DNA of 64,000 nucleotides from the NCBI RefSeq assembly GCF_000332155.1, contig NZ_KB235904.1, positions 292,648-356,647 on the forward strand, given 5' to 3'. Of the stretch, positions 36,574 through 44,958 are shown in pieces. The number at the start of each line of letters is the position of its first letter. Position 1 is the first letter of the stretch. The notes under the pieces are model-generated. The model did not search any database, was not told where the DNA came from, and saw only the letters and a list, made by a program, of their open reading frames with translations. The stretch is from Kamptonema formosum PCC 6407 (GTDB lineage Bacteria > Cyanobacteriota > Cyanobacteriia > Cyanobacteriales > Microcoleaceae). The translations under genes and the position numbers were made by a program.

Positions 36574-37206
36574 CTAAGCTAAGCTCGATTCTGGCTTAAT
36601 TTTCTCCACAGCCCGCCGCAGCACTCCATTAATGAACCGGTATCCCTCATCACCGCTGTAGCGTTTAGCCAATTCTATAGCTTCGTTAATCCCTACCTGT
36701 TCGGGAAGGTCGAGAAACATGATTTCAGCCACAGCGATCCGCATGATATCTCTGTCAATTCGAGGTAAGCGATCTATTTGCCAATCTACCAGCGCCGCAC
36801 TCAGCAATTCATCAATTGCAGGGCGGTTAGCGCTTACTGTACCCAGGATCTTTAAGGCATAGATGCGAACATCCTCTTGGTTGGCTAGATGGATTGTTTC
36901 TGGCAATTCTAGGGCTATACCTAAGCGATTAATGGCCGTTTGGGTCAGTTCTATGGCTTCGTGTACCATTGTCCTGGCAGTCTGCAAGTCAGGGGCACGG
37001 ATTTCACTGGCCAGGAGGCGATCGCTACCCCGTTGCACTTCGGCGGCGGCTGTTTCGATCGCATCTTGGACTTCCCCCGCCAGGGTGCGGACAGCCGCTA
37101 ATACCACATCTTGTAATTGTTGCGCTTCTAAGCGTTCTGGATTTGCGGGTAGTTGGCTAATACCAAGAAGTGCCACTTCACGCGCCGTTTCGCGGGCTTT
37201 TTTCAT
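36574..37206 (-). CDS. nusB: Transcription antitermination factor NusB
   Basis: 210 aa, all helical. It binds boxA RNA with NusE during rRNA transcription. The C-terminal half carries the NusB signature: DRLPRIDRDIMRIAVAEIMF, LPEQVGINEAIELAKRYSGD, YRFINGVLRRAVEKIKPE. The N-terminal half (TAREVALLGISQLPANPERL) is longer than in E. coli NusB (139 aa), as usual in cyanobacteria. Start ATG 37206. Probably transcribed with ftsY, 113 bp downstream. Confidence 0.92.
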   Translation of the reverse strand: MKKARETAREVALLGISQLPANPERLEAQQLQDVVLAAVRTLAGEVQDAIETAAAEVQRGSDRLLASEIRAPDLQTARTMVHEAIELTQTAINRLGIALELPETIHLANQEDVRIYALKILGTVSANRPAIDELLSAALVDWQIDRLPRIDRDIMRIAVAEIMFLDLPEQVGINEAIELAKRYSGDEGYRFINGVLRRAVEKIKPESSLA

Positions 37207-37454
37207 ATTAGTTAGTGGTTAGTTGTTAGTGGTTAGTGGTTATTTGTTGGTTGTTGGTTGTTAGTAAAACAGGACTTACGCACCCTTACGGTGTCTACCA
37301 AATCTGGCTTAATATCCTCTTTAATTCTTTAAGTCCGCGTAGGCGGACTTTGTTTGTGTAGACGCGATTTCAATCGCCGAGAAATAAACCATCACCAAAG
37401 TTTTGAGTACAGTTAACAGTTAACAGTTAACAGTTAACAGTTAACTGTTAACTG
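37207..37454. repeat. Repeat-filled spacer upstream of nusB
   Basis: Contains TTAGTTG-type heptamers (37208-37265), a half GGACTTACGCACCC element (37272-37285), an 8-bp hairpin AAGTCCGC GTAG GCGGACTT followed by TGTTTG (37331-37356), and AACAGTT/AACTGTT heptamers meeting head to head (37411-37457). No gene seen. Confidence 0.8.
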
Positions 37455-38177
37455 TTAACAATCTTCTTCTACAGGAACAGGTTGTAACCTACTTTCAGAA
37501 AGTAAGGGTTCTAGCTTTTTGCCTGGGATATTTGCTAATGGTACAGGAATAGAGACAGTAGGATTAACAATACCGCCAGATATTATTACCTTAAAAGCAT
37601 CTTCAACAGACATAGAGAGAGTAATCACTTCATTTTCTGGGACGATCGCGTACCAGCCAGTAGTAGGATTGGGTGTAGTAGGGACGAAAATACTAATCAT
37701 AGTGCCTTGTAGGTGAGACTCAATCTCGGCGCTTACCGTATTCGTGACAAAACCCAAGGCCCAAATCCCTCGTCGAGGATACTCTACCAATATTACGCGG
37801 CGAAATTTATCATTAGACTTGAGGATAGTTTCTAGAAGCTGCTTGAGGGTTTTGTAAACCGAGCCGGCTAGAGGTATCGCCTGTAATAGCCTTTCACCAA
37901 AATCTAGCAGCCATCGCCCCGCAATATTGCGAGCCATCAAACCGATTAGTAAGATGCTCAGCAGGGGGACAGCAAGACCTACCAAGAAATTCAGTAGATT
38001 TACTAACAGTGGGTGGAGTCCGTCAAAGGGATTGATCTGGTTGGGAACTTTGGTAAGAAAATTAATGACCCAACTAGCAATAGTAATCGTCAGCCAAATT
38101 GTGGTAGCTAAGGGGATCACTACCAACAGACCTGCAATCAGGTCATTTTTTAAGTCCTGCTTGAAGCGTTGGAACAT
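37455..38177 (-). CDS. DUF502 membrane protein
   Basis: 240 aa. Starts FQRFKQDLKNDLIAGLLVVI; two membrane helices (about 14-38 and 65-90), then a soluble domain with SVYKTLKQLLETIL, RVILVEYPRRGIWALGFVTN and VFVPTTPNPTTGW-like FVPTTPNPTTGWYAIVPENE, the DUF502 hallmarks. The molecular function is unknown; the plant relatives (COV1-like) affect vesicle traffic. A NPTTGW segment is highly conserved. Start ATG 38177. Likely the first gene of the nusB-ftsY direction, but the 248-bp repeat spacer argues for separate units. Confidence 0.88.
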   Translation of the reverse strand: MFQRFKQDLKNDLIAGLLVVIPLATTIWLTITIASWVINFLTKVPNQINPFDGLHPLLVNLLNFLVGLAVPLLSILLIGLMARNIAGRWLLDFGERLLQAIPLAGSVYKTLKQLLETILKSNDKFRRVILVEYPRRGIWALGFVTNTVSAEIESHLQGTMISIFVPTTPNPTTGWYAIVPENEVITLSMSVEDAFKVIISGGIVNPTVSIPVPLANIPGKKLEPLLSESRLQPVPVEEDC

Positions 38178-38315
38178 GGTAGTCTACTGTCCTTAATAAC
38201 TGGCTCAGGGAACAAGTCAAATGTGAGAGGGTTTAGACTAGGCTGGTTTTGAGGATAGTAGCTGTTTTATTGTCTGCTATCCGGCAAGATTGCGCCTTGG
38301 TCTCAGGGAAGAGTT

Positions 38316-38346
38316 CGCGATGGCTACGCCGGCCGCAGGCATCGCG
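38316..38346. repeat. CGCGATG...CATCGCG palindromic element
   Basis: CGCGATG and CATCGCG flank GCTACGCCGGCCGCAGG, a hairpin-forming element of the sort scattered in Oscillatoriales genomes. It lies in the 495-bp spacer between DUF502 and ald. Confidence 0.6.
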
Positions 38347-38529
38347 CATCTTCTGTGTACCTGCTTGAGGTTTTTCTGACAATCAGGCACAGGGATTGGG
38401 TGAATCCGTAAGCTCTGATTCTAAGAATTATGCCAGTCAAATGTATATTTTAAGACAATTTTAATTAGGAGGTGACTTCTAACCTCTGAAGACATATATG
38501 ATTAGGACTAAAGCCCCGGACAATCAGTA

Positions 38530-38590
38530 GGGTGCGTAACTAAGCCCAAACTCTGAGCCTATCAATCTCTAAAAAAAGCCTAACGCACCC
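38530..38590. repeat. GGGTGCGT...ACGCACCC inverted repeat upstream of ald
   Basis: GGGTGCGTAAC and TAACGCACCC are inverted ends 61 bp apart in the ald promoter region, 83 bp before its ATG. MITE-like or regulatory; I cannot tell. Confidence 0.6.
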
Positions 38591-38672
38591 ACAAGTTGAT
38601 TTAACTGTGACAGTTGCGTAAATCTATATAAGTTAGAGTCGATCGCGGCACTGCTAACAGTCGAGGTATCAG

Positions 38673-39761
38673 ATGGAAATTGGTGTTCCCAAGGAAATCA
38701 AGGATCAAGAATTTCGTGTCGGGCTCAGTCCCATGAGCGTTCGGGTATGTTGCGATCGCGGCCATGCAGTCTTTGTGGAGAGTGGTGCTGGTATTGGTGC
38801 TGGTTTTACAGATGCCGACTATATTCAAGCTGGGGCGAAGATTGTATCAAACTCTCAGGATGCCTGGAATCGAGAATTGGTGGTAAAGGTTAAAGAACCT
38901 TTACCTGTGGAATACCCGCTGATGCAAAAAGGGCAGTTGCTCTTTACATACTTGCATTTGGCGGCGCATCGCCAGCTAACTGAATATTTAATCGCTTCGG
39001 GAGTGCAGGCGATCGCTTACGAAACTGTCGAGCTCCCAGATCAAAAATTGCCCCTATTAACCCCGATGAGTATCATTGCAGGCCGCTTGTCTGTGCAGTT
39101 CGGAGCTCGGTTTCTCGAACGCCAGCAAGGGGGGCGAGGCGTGCTTTTAGGGGGTGTCCCTGGAGTTAAACCGGGTAAAGTGGTAATTCTCGGTGGCGGT
39201 ATCGTCGGTACGGAAGCCGCTAGAATTGCCGTAGGTTTGGGCGCTCAGGTACAGATTTTAGATGTAAATTTGGAGCGTTTGGCTTATCTGGAGACTATCT
39301 TCGGTTCTAGAGTGGAATACCTCTACAGCAGTTCATCTCAAATTGAGGCTGTTGTTCCTGATGCTGATTTGCTCATTGGTGCGGTATTAGTTTTGGGCCG
39401 TCGAGCTCCGATTCTAGTATCTCGCTCTTTGGTCAGCAAGATGCACCCTGGTTCGGTGATTGTCGATGTGGCTGTTGACCAAGGGGGTTGTGTGGAAACT
39501 CTGCGAGCGACTTCTCACACTAATCCTACTTACATTGAGGAAGGTGTTGTCCATTATGGTGTCCCGAATATGCCGGGGGCAGTTCCTTGGACGGCTACTC
39601 AAGCACTGAATAATAGCACTTTGCCTTATGTTGTCCAACTTGCCAATCGCGGTATTAAAGCTCTCGAAGGTAACTCTGCTTTAGCAAAGGGTTTGAATGT
39701 TCAGAATGGTCGTTTGGTGCATCCTGCGGTGCGGGAGGTGTTTCCTGATTTGGCAGATTAG
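38673..39761 (+). CDS. ald: Alanine dehydrogenase
   Basis: 362 aa. Catalyses L-alanine + NAD+ to pyruvate + NH3. N-terminal signature MEIGVPKEIKDQEFRVGLSP with GHAVFVESGAGIGAGFTDADY. The NAD fold is VVILGGGIVGTEAARIAVGL with Asp in QILDVN binding the ribose. Active-site YLHLAAHRQLTEYL and the C-terminal NMPGAVPWTATQALNNSTLP match. Full length. Stands alone with a 495-bp upstream region, so individual control is likely. The alternative, NAD(P) transhydrogenase alpha subunit, would be longer. Confidence 0.95.
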   Translation: MEIGVPKEIKDQEFRVGLSPMSVRVCCDRGHAVFVESGAGIGAGFTDADYIQAGAKIVSNSQDAWNRELVVKVKEPLPVEYPLMQKGQLLFTYLHLAAHRQLTEYLIASGVQAIAYETVELPDQKLPLLTPMSIIAGRLSVQFGARFLERQQGGRGVLLGGVPGVKPGKVVILGGGIVGTEAARIAVGLGAQVQILDVNLERLAYLETIFGSRVEYLYSSSSQIEAVVPDADLLIGAVLVLGRRAPILVSRSLVSKMHPGSVIVDVAVDQGGCVETLRATSHTNPTYIEEGVVHYGVPNMPGAVPWTATQALNNSTLPYVVQLANRGIKALEGNSALAKGLNVQNGRLVHPAVREVFPDLAD

Positions 39762-39802
39762 GTTTGAAAAAAGATCGCGATCGGGACTTACACACCCAAC
39801 CA

Positions 39803-39871
39803 AAGAAACCGGGTTTTTTGACGAAAATACTTCGTTTTTACCCACATACGAACTCAAAAACCCGGTTTCTG
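39803..39871. repeat. AGAAACCGGGTTTTTT...AAAAACCCGGTTTCT stem-loop element
   Basis: Inverted ends 69 bp apart, with ACGAAAATACTTCGTTTTTA inside. A second copy is at 52445-52510. The end motif is the same palindrome found in the 93-bp repeats. It lies after ald and could function as its terminator. Confidence 0.8.
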
Positions 39872-39914
39872 GGCCCAATCATTTAATCGTGTCTGAAAAC
39901 GACTTTAGCTATTA

Positions 39915-39936
39915 GTCAGGGGTTTTAACCCCTGAC
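39915..39936. terminator. Possible bidirectional terminator hairpin
   Basis: GTCAGGGGTT TT AACCCCTGAC, a perfect 10-bp stem between convergent ald and the secreted protein gene. The T-run is only in the loop. Confidence 0.45.
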
Positions 39937-39942
39937 AGGTTC

Positions 39943-40533
39943 TCAGTTTAAAAATACGCCGCCTTCTGCTTGAACGTTCAGCGATTTTGTATCAACGCTT
40001 AAATCAGTTGTAGCGCTAAAACTGACTTGCAAGAATCCGGGTGTCGCGGTTGCTTGAGGACGTACCATTAATAATCCCCCGTCTTCGCGCTGGTAAGTGA
40101 TAGTGACGGGAGTTTTTAGACCTTTAAGCTGAATTTCTGACTGTTCCCCTAGTGTTCGCGGTTGCGTGTCCCCTACTACTTGATAACTAATTAAAGCATT
40201 TGTCGTATTCACCAGTTTGATTGTGACTACGCCTTCTGAGGGTTCTACTCTGGCGCTAGGTAGGGGGAATCGCGCAGGGGCCGCCATTGTCTGCGCGGGT
40301 GTCTGTGGGGTGGCCTGTGGTGCGGCTGGGGTGGCATTGGGTTGGGTGGTTGCAGGTTGGGCCTTTGCTGGTTCCTGACTCGCGGGTTCTGTGGTAGCAG
40401 GCGCGGCTGCCGGTTTCCCTTGAGGTGGAGGCCCACCTGCGAAGGCAATTGTACTTAGACTGACAAGCAGGCTAGCACTGAGGACTCCTAGCCAACTGAG
40501 GTTTGTTTTGAGTGGGTTATTGTGTGAAATCAT
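39943..40533 (-). CDS. Secreted Ala/Pro/Gln-rich protein of unknown function
   Basis: 196 aa from ATG 40533, which has GGAG nine bases upstream. A Sec signal peptide (about residues 10-32, ending TIAFAGG) is followed by a low-complexity linker rich in A, P, T and Q (residues 35-85), and then a compact beta-rich domain (EPSEGVVTIKLVNTTNALIS, YQREDGGLLMVRPQ, LDVDTKSLNVQ-like end). I recognise no family. Likely periplasmic or cell-surface. Confidence 0.75.
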   Translation of the reverse strand: MISHNNPLKTNLSWLGVLSASLLVSLSTIAFAGGPPPQGKPAAAPATTEPASQEPAKAQPATTQPNATPAAPQATPQTPAQTMAAPARFPLPSARVEPSEGVVTIKLVNTTNALISYQVVGDTQPRTLGEQSEIQLKGLKTPVTITYQREDGGLLMVRPQATATPGFLQVSFSATTDLSVDTKSLNVQAEGGVFLN

Positions 40534-40565
40534 CAATATATCTCCTATAATCTGTGAGGAAAGTT

Positions 40566-40706
40566 ATGAGCCTAATCGTTATACAGTGTGAGGTATTGCC
40601 AGCGTGTTTTACTAGAACAAAGGTTTTTGTTGCTGAATGTGAGTTTGACGAAAATGGTTACAACCATGATTCTTTCGTTGAACAGCCTCGAAATGACATA
40701 GGCTAA
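40566..40706 (+). CDS. Possible small ORF, 46 aa, unknown
   Basis: MSLIVIQCEVLPACFTRTKV then FVAECEFDENGYNHDSFVEQ. GAGGAAAG precedes the ATG at a good distance. It diverges from the secreted protein gene. No homology recognised; it may be a chance ORF or a degraded gene. The spacer on to 40997 holds nothing else I can name except A+T-rich AAAATTAAAAATT repeats. Confidence 0.3.
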   Translation: MSLIVIQCEVLPACFTRTKVFVAECEFDENGYNHDSFVEQPRNDIG

Positions 40707-40997
40707 ATCAATGCTTTTAGCCGTCATCGAACTCAGATTGCTAAGCAACATCCTCTTGGATCGTAAAACTTGGGCTTTTTAGAGCATCAATAGGAAGTCA
40801 ACTCAAATATTAGAGCATGAAAGTATCAAAATTACCTCCTTTCTCTGGTAAGATATTTTACTCTTGCTCGGCAAGTTTTAGTTGCGATCGCCCCTCCTAG
40901 AAAATTAAAAATTAAAAATCAAAAATTAAAAATTGAATGCCAGAAAATTGAATACTAGAAAATTGTTTTATTAGTTTGGTAATGATGCCAATCTTTT

Positions 40998-42356
40998 TTA
41001 ACGGGATTCTTCGGCTCTGTATGCAGGTAAGATAACTGTAACGATCGTACCTCTGTTGAGTTCGCTTTCAATGCGAATGTCGCCGTGATGATTTTTTACA
41101 ATTCCTTGAGCGATCGCTAATCCCAATCCTGACCCCGCAGCGGTACGATGAGTACGAGCTGGATCTGCACGATAGAAGCGATCGAACAAATGAGGTATCG
41201 CTTCTGGTGGAATCCCAATACCAGTATCTTTAATTTTAACCTGTAAAGCCCTGTTGAGAGCTGAGGGCTTCTTGCCTTTGGCTGGAAGTTGCAATTCAAT
41301 GTCAACTTTACCGCCAGAGGGGGTGTAATGCAGTGCGTTACTGATAAGATTTGTGAACAAACGAGCTAATTGATCCCAGTCACCACAGAGCGTAAAATCA
41401 TCCTCAGATGTGTCCAGATCGACTATTTCCAGTGAGAGGTTGATACCTGCTGCGATCGCGATCGCCTTTTGTTCTGCGATCGCCTCCATTAACAAAGCAT
41501 CTAAGGGAACAGGAAGCAATTGCGGCTGTACTATACCGCTATCTTGTCTAGCTAAGAATAGCAAATCATCAACCAATTTTCCCAACCTCCGAGTCAGCCT
41601 TTCTATAAGTAGTAGCTGTTGTTGCTGTTGAGGTTCGATATCTGGTTCTGCTAAAGCTACTTGTACATTAGTTTGAATAGTTGCGATCGGATTTCTCAGT
41701 TCGTGAGAAGCATCAGCAGTAAATTGTTTAAGATGTTGATAAGACTCTCGCACCGGTTCCATCGCCAACCCCGATAATAACCAGCCAATAGCAGCAACAG
41801 AGATCACCATTAAACCAGTACCCAGGCTTAAATCTAGCATCAATTGACGAATAGGTTTAGTAACTTCAAACCAGGGATGGCTAACCCGCAAATATCCTAA
41901 CACTTGGCGACCAACTTCTACGCGGTCTGTCACCTGTCTGAGGATGTAAGATGAATCATTTGTTTTTTTATAGACTGTCTCACCAGTACGGTTAGGATTG
42001 AGGCGAATATCCAGAGGTTCAGCGAGAGTAGACCAGAGTAATTCCCCTGTAGGACTAAACCATTCTAGATCGATATGGTCGTCTTCTACGTCAACATCAT
42101 TATCTCGAAAGCTATCAAAAACATTAACTTGAAATTGGCCATTGAGAACTACGGGAGACATTGCGGGGGGAGTTTCTACGGGTTCGATAACGAGGGATCT
42201 TTCTACTACTTCTACTACGTGGTTGAGGGTGTCGTCGATGCGTTCAATTAAGGTAGTACGAACGTAGATATAGAAACCTGTAGCAAATAGTAATAAGAGG
42301 ACGGCGGTAACGGCGGTATACCAAATAGCGAGGCGACGACGAGTAGCTTGAAACAT
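40998..42356 (-). CDS. Two-TM sensor histidine kinase (RppB/NrsS-like)
   Basis: 452 aa. Helix 1 at 9-30 (AIWYTAVTAVLLLLFATGFY), a periplasmic region to about 175, helix 2 about 178-200, HisKA with His about 224 (FTADASHELRNPIATIQTN), HATPase with DTGIGIPPEAIP and GSGLGLAIAQGI. The layout resembles cyanobacterial sensors for metals or redox, but no metal-binding cluster is visible. Its response regulator should lie nearby but upstream is only repeats and transposons, so the kinase may have been separated from it. Start ATG 42356. Confidence 0.88.
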   Translation of the reverse strand: MFQATRRRLAIWYTAVTAVLLLLFATGFYIYVRTTLIERIDDTLNHVVEVVERSLVIEPVETPPAMSPVVLNGQFQVNVFDSFRDNDVDVEDDHIDLEWFSPTGELLWSTLAEPLDIRLNPNRTGETVYKKTNDSSYILRQVTDRVEVGRQVLGYLRVSHPWFEVTKPIRQLMLDLSLGTGLMVISVAAIGWLLSGLAMEPVRESYQHLKQFTADASHELRNPIATIQTNVQVALAEPDIEPQQQQQLLLIERLTRRLGKLVDDLLFLARQDSGIVQPQLLPVPLDALLMEAIAEQKAIAIAAGINLSLEIVDLDTSEDDFTLCGDWDQLARLFTNLISNALHYTPSGGKVDIELQLPAKGKKPSALNRALQVKIKDTGIGIPPEAIPHLFDRFYRADPARTHRTAAGSGLGLAIAQGIVKNHHGDIRIESELNRGTIVTVILPAYRAEESR

Positions 42357-42652
42357 AACACCTGGTAAGTAGAAGGAAGAAGGAAGAAGGAAGAAGGAAG
42401 AAGGAAGAAGGAAGAAGGAAGAAAATTTTAGTTATCTAGGAGAGAAGGAAGAATGTTTATACAGTCAGCTTTTTAGCCATCCCGATCTTATGTTTAATTA
42501 GGTGGATTTACTTAATTGGTAATTGGTAATTGGTAATTGGTAATTGGTAATTGGTAATTATCCATCTCCCCCATCTCCCCTATCTTCCCCATCTCCCCCT
42601 CTCTTCCTCTTTCCCTAGCCCCTAGCCCCTAGCCCCTAGCCCCTAGCCCCTA
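42357..42652. repeat. Repeat cluster: AAGAAGG, dispersed repeat, TAATTGG and CCCCTAG arrays
   Basis: AAGAAGG heptamers 42368-42422; dispersed repeat about 42428-42517 (TTTTAGTTATCTAGGAGAG through GGTGGATTTACTTA); six TAATTGG 42515-42558; five CCCCTAG 42615-42652, into which the next insertion sequence is inserted. No gene. Confidence 0.88.
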
Positions 42653-43533
42653 GGGCGTGTTTTCAAACTCGTTGTATCCTAAAAATAGGCGATCGCAGGC
42701 AGGTGTGTTTATGAATAGAGGAGACTTAAGTACCGAACAGTGGGAAAGGTTAAAACCCCTACTTCCCCCGCTTAAACCGCGAACAGGTAAGCCCAATCAC
42801 GACCACCGACAGGTTGTCAATGGCATCGGAGTGGATACTGAGAACTGGTGCGCCCTGGCGAGACCTACCAGAACGTTATGGAAAGTGGGAAAGTATAGCC
42901 ACACGGTTTTATCGGTGGCAAAAAGCCGATATCTGGAAACAAGTCTTAGAACACCTACAAGCCGATGCGGACAAACAAGGAAACCTAGACGCTTGACGTG
43001 CATTACGTTGATGGAACTGTAATTCGTGCCCACCAACACGCCGCAGGTGGAAAAAAGGGGGTGAAGAAGAGGAGAAACTAGGTCGTTCTCGCGGTGGCTT
43101 TAGCACAAAAATACACATACGTTGTGAGGGTAAAGGTAAACCGATAACTTTTCTTCTCACTCCCGGTCAACTTATGAAGTCAATATTTTTAGAACAATTG
43201 ATGGAACAAGGAGCAGTCAAACGTTCTGGGCGAGGTCGTCCCCGTATCCGTCCTTCAAGAGTCGTAGGAGATAAAGGCTACACAGGTCGTCGTATCCGTA
43301 GTTACTTACGACGGCGAGGTATCCGTTTTACCATCCCACGACTGTCAAATGAACCCCGTCACGGTCCTTTTAGTCGGGAAATCTACCGTCAACGCAACAT
43401 TGTTGAACGTGCTATCAACCGACTTAAGCAATGGAGACGTATTGCTACACGATATGAGAAACTTGCTGCAAATTATACAGCCATGATTACGATCGCCTTT
43501 ATCTGGTTATGGTTGTAGTTTGAAAACACGCCC
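42653..43533 (+). mobile_element. IS5-family insertion sequence with 17-bp perfect inverted repeats
   Basis: GGGCGTGTTTTCAAACT at 42653-42669 is repeated inverted at 43517-43533. TA flanks both ends, consistent with the TA target duplication of some IS5 groups. 881 bp. It sits inside a CCCCTAG heptamer array. Confidence 0.85.
42711..43518 (+). pseudogene. IS5-family transposase with at least three frameshifts
   Basis: Frame 1: MNRGDLSTEQWERLKPLLPP to RQVVNGI. Frame 2: SEWILRTGAPWRDLPERYGK to QADADKQGNLD. Frame 3: DVHYVDGTVIRAHQHAAGG. Frame 4: EEEEKLGRSRGGFSTKIHIR through VVGDKGYTGRRIRSYLRRRG to NIVERAINRLKQWRRIATRY. DDE residues are the Asp in HYVDGT, Asp in VGDKGY and Glu in NIVERA. Shifts lie near 42827, 42988 and 43060 (the last in an A6G5 run). 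One shift can be programmed in IS5 elements; three indicate decay, or sequence errors in homopolymers. Confidence 0.82.
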
Positions 43534-43651
43534 TAGGGGCTACGATGCTCAGGGCTAGGGAAGAGGGAAGAGGCAAGAGGTTACTCTGTAAAGGATTCTG
43601 GACTAAAGGTAACAGTTGTACTTGCCCTAATCGCCCTGGCGGTTGCTATAA
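43534..43651. repeat. Remains of a MITE-like element between two insertion sequences
   Basis: GGGGCTACGATGCTCAGGGC, then CCTAATCGCCCTGGCGGTTGCTATAA. These match, inverted, the parts of the element at 58074-58255 (GAGCATCGTAG and CCGCCTTGGCGGTTGCTATA). The IS701 element begins directly after it. Confidence 0.55.
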
Positions 43652-44836
43652 CCCTAGTTTGTCACTCTAGGAAGAGTAAAATAGAAAGAGAAGTCTAAAT
43701 GGGAGACACAGACTATGATACAGCCCAAAATTCCACAACCTACCATTAGTTTCATCGATCAATATTGTGAGAGTTATCAAAAAATATTTCCAGAAGTTAG
43801 AAGCTATGAAGCCTTTAAGCAAATTATTATGGGGATTTTGACACCAAGCAAGAGAAAAAGTTTAGTAACACTCTCTAAAATAATTGGATTAAAAAATAGT
43901 CAATCATTGCATAACTTTTTAACACAATCTCCCTGGAAATCGGAAGAATTAAGAACCCAGAGACTAAAAATTATCTTTAACTGGTTAAAAGAAGAAGCAA
44001 TTGACATTATTATAGATGAGACCGGAGATCCAAAAAAAGGAAATAAAACTGAATATGTAGCTAGACAATATTTAGGAAGGCTAGGAAAAGTAGACAATGG
44101 GATTGTAAGTGTCAATATTTATGGAGTTAGAAGAAGTAATCATGGAGTCTGGATGCCAGAGGGGGAGGAAGTTAAACAGACTTCTTGGCAAGAATTTGAC
44201 CGAATATTAAGTAAAGGTCAACAACAAAAAAGATATGTGTGTGAGATAATATCTGGTCACAGGAATAAATATACTTATTGGTATCTAACAACTGATCCCG
44301 AAACATTACCAGTCAATAGTACATCTTATGTAATGACTAATATTGACAAAATTAAATATCAAGATGTAGGCAATATTTATGGAGAAAGAACTTGGATTGA
44401 ATATGGATTTAGACAAAGCAAATCTGAATTAGGTTGGTCGGACTTTCATGTAACCAAATACAATGATATTGCTAAATGGTGGGAATCTATTTGTTGTGCT
44501 TTTCTCTTGGTTAGTATGAGGGCTATTTCAACTCAGTCTTCGGAATTATCTAACTTATCAAGTTGTCAATCTGAACTAAATAGTTATCTAGCTGAACATC
44601 CAGACTGGGATTTCAATCAAGGCTGGAAATCAATGCTAAATAATATGCAATTACTATTATTGCCACTATTAGCCCTCAAATTAGTAAAACCTTGGTTGAA
44701 GGTTTTTGAATCTCCTCTATTAGTTAGTAGTTTTAATACTTTAATTAGTCTGGTTAATCTCTGTGCTAATGCTTTAACAGGGACTAAATTAAATGCTTTT
44801 CACCAATTTTCTTCTGCCTAGGGTGACAAACTAGGG
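43652..44836 (+). mobile_element. IS701-family element, internally deleted
   Basis: Ends CCCTAGTTTGTCACTCTAGG (43652-43671) and its inverse with one mismatch (44817-44836). Both sides carry ATAA (43648-43651 and 44837-44840), a 4-bp target duplication. 1185 bp. Confidence 0.9.
43715..44821 (+). pseudogene. IS701 transposase lacking part of the catalytic domain
   Basis: 368 aa with an intact frame. The first catalytic Asp is in DIIIDETGDPKKG, followed by YVARQYLGRLGKVDNGIVSV. Then NIYGV runs straight into RRSNHGVWMPEG. In full IS701 transposases about 60-65 residues lie between these, including the second Asp (LADSLYGE). The junction is near DNA 44125-44135. The end has the third acidic residue (GERTWIEYGFRQSKSELGWS). 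The missing Asp should make it inactive, although the deletion kept the frame. Confidence 0.8.
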
Positions 44837-44888
44837 ATAATATAAACAGTTAACGGTTAACGGTTAACAGTTAACCGTTAACTAAAAA

Positions 44889-44920
44889 GCGATCGCCCTC
44901 CCTAAAAAAAGAGCGATCGC
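44889..44920 (-). terminator. Possible ppc terminator made from two HIP1 sites
   Basis: Two GCGATCGC palindromes 16 nt apart can pair, and on the minus strand TTTTTAG follows. It lies 39 bp past the ppc stop. Confidence 0.4.
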
Positions 44921-44958
44921 CTAAAAAACTAAAAACTAAAAATCAAACATTCTCCCAT

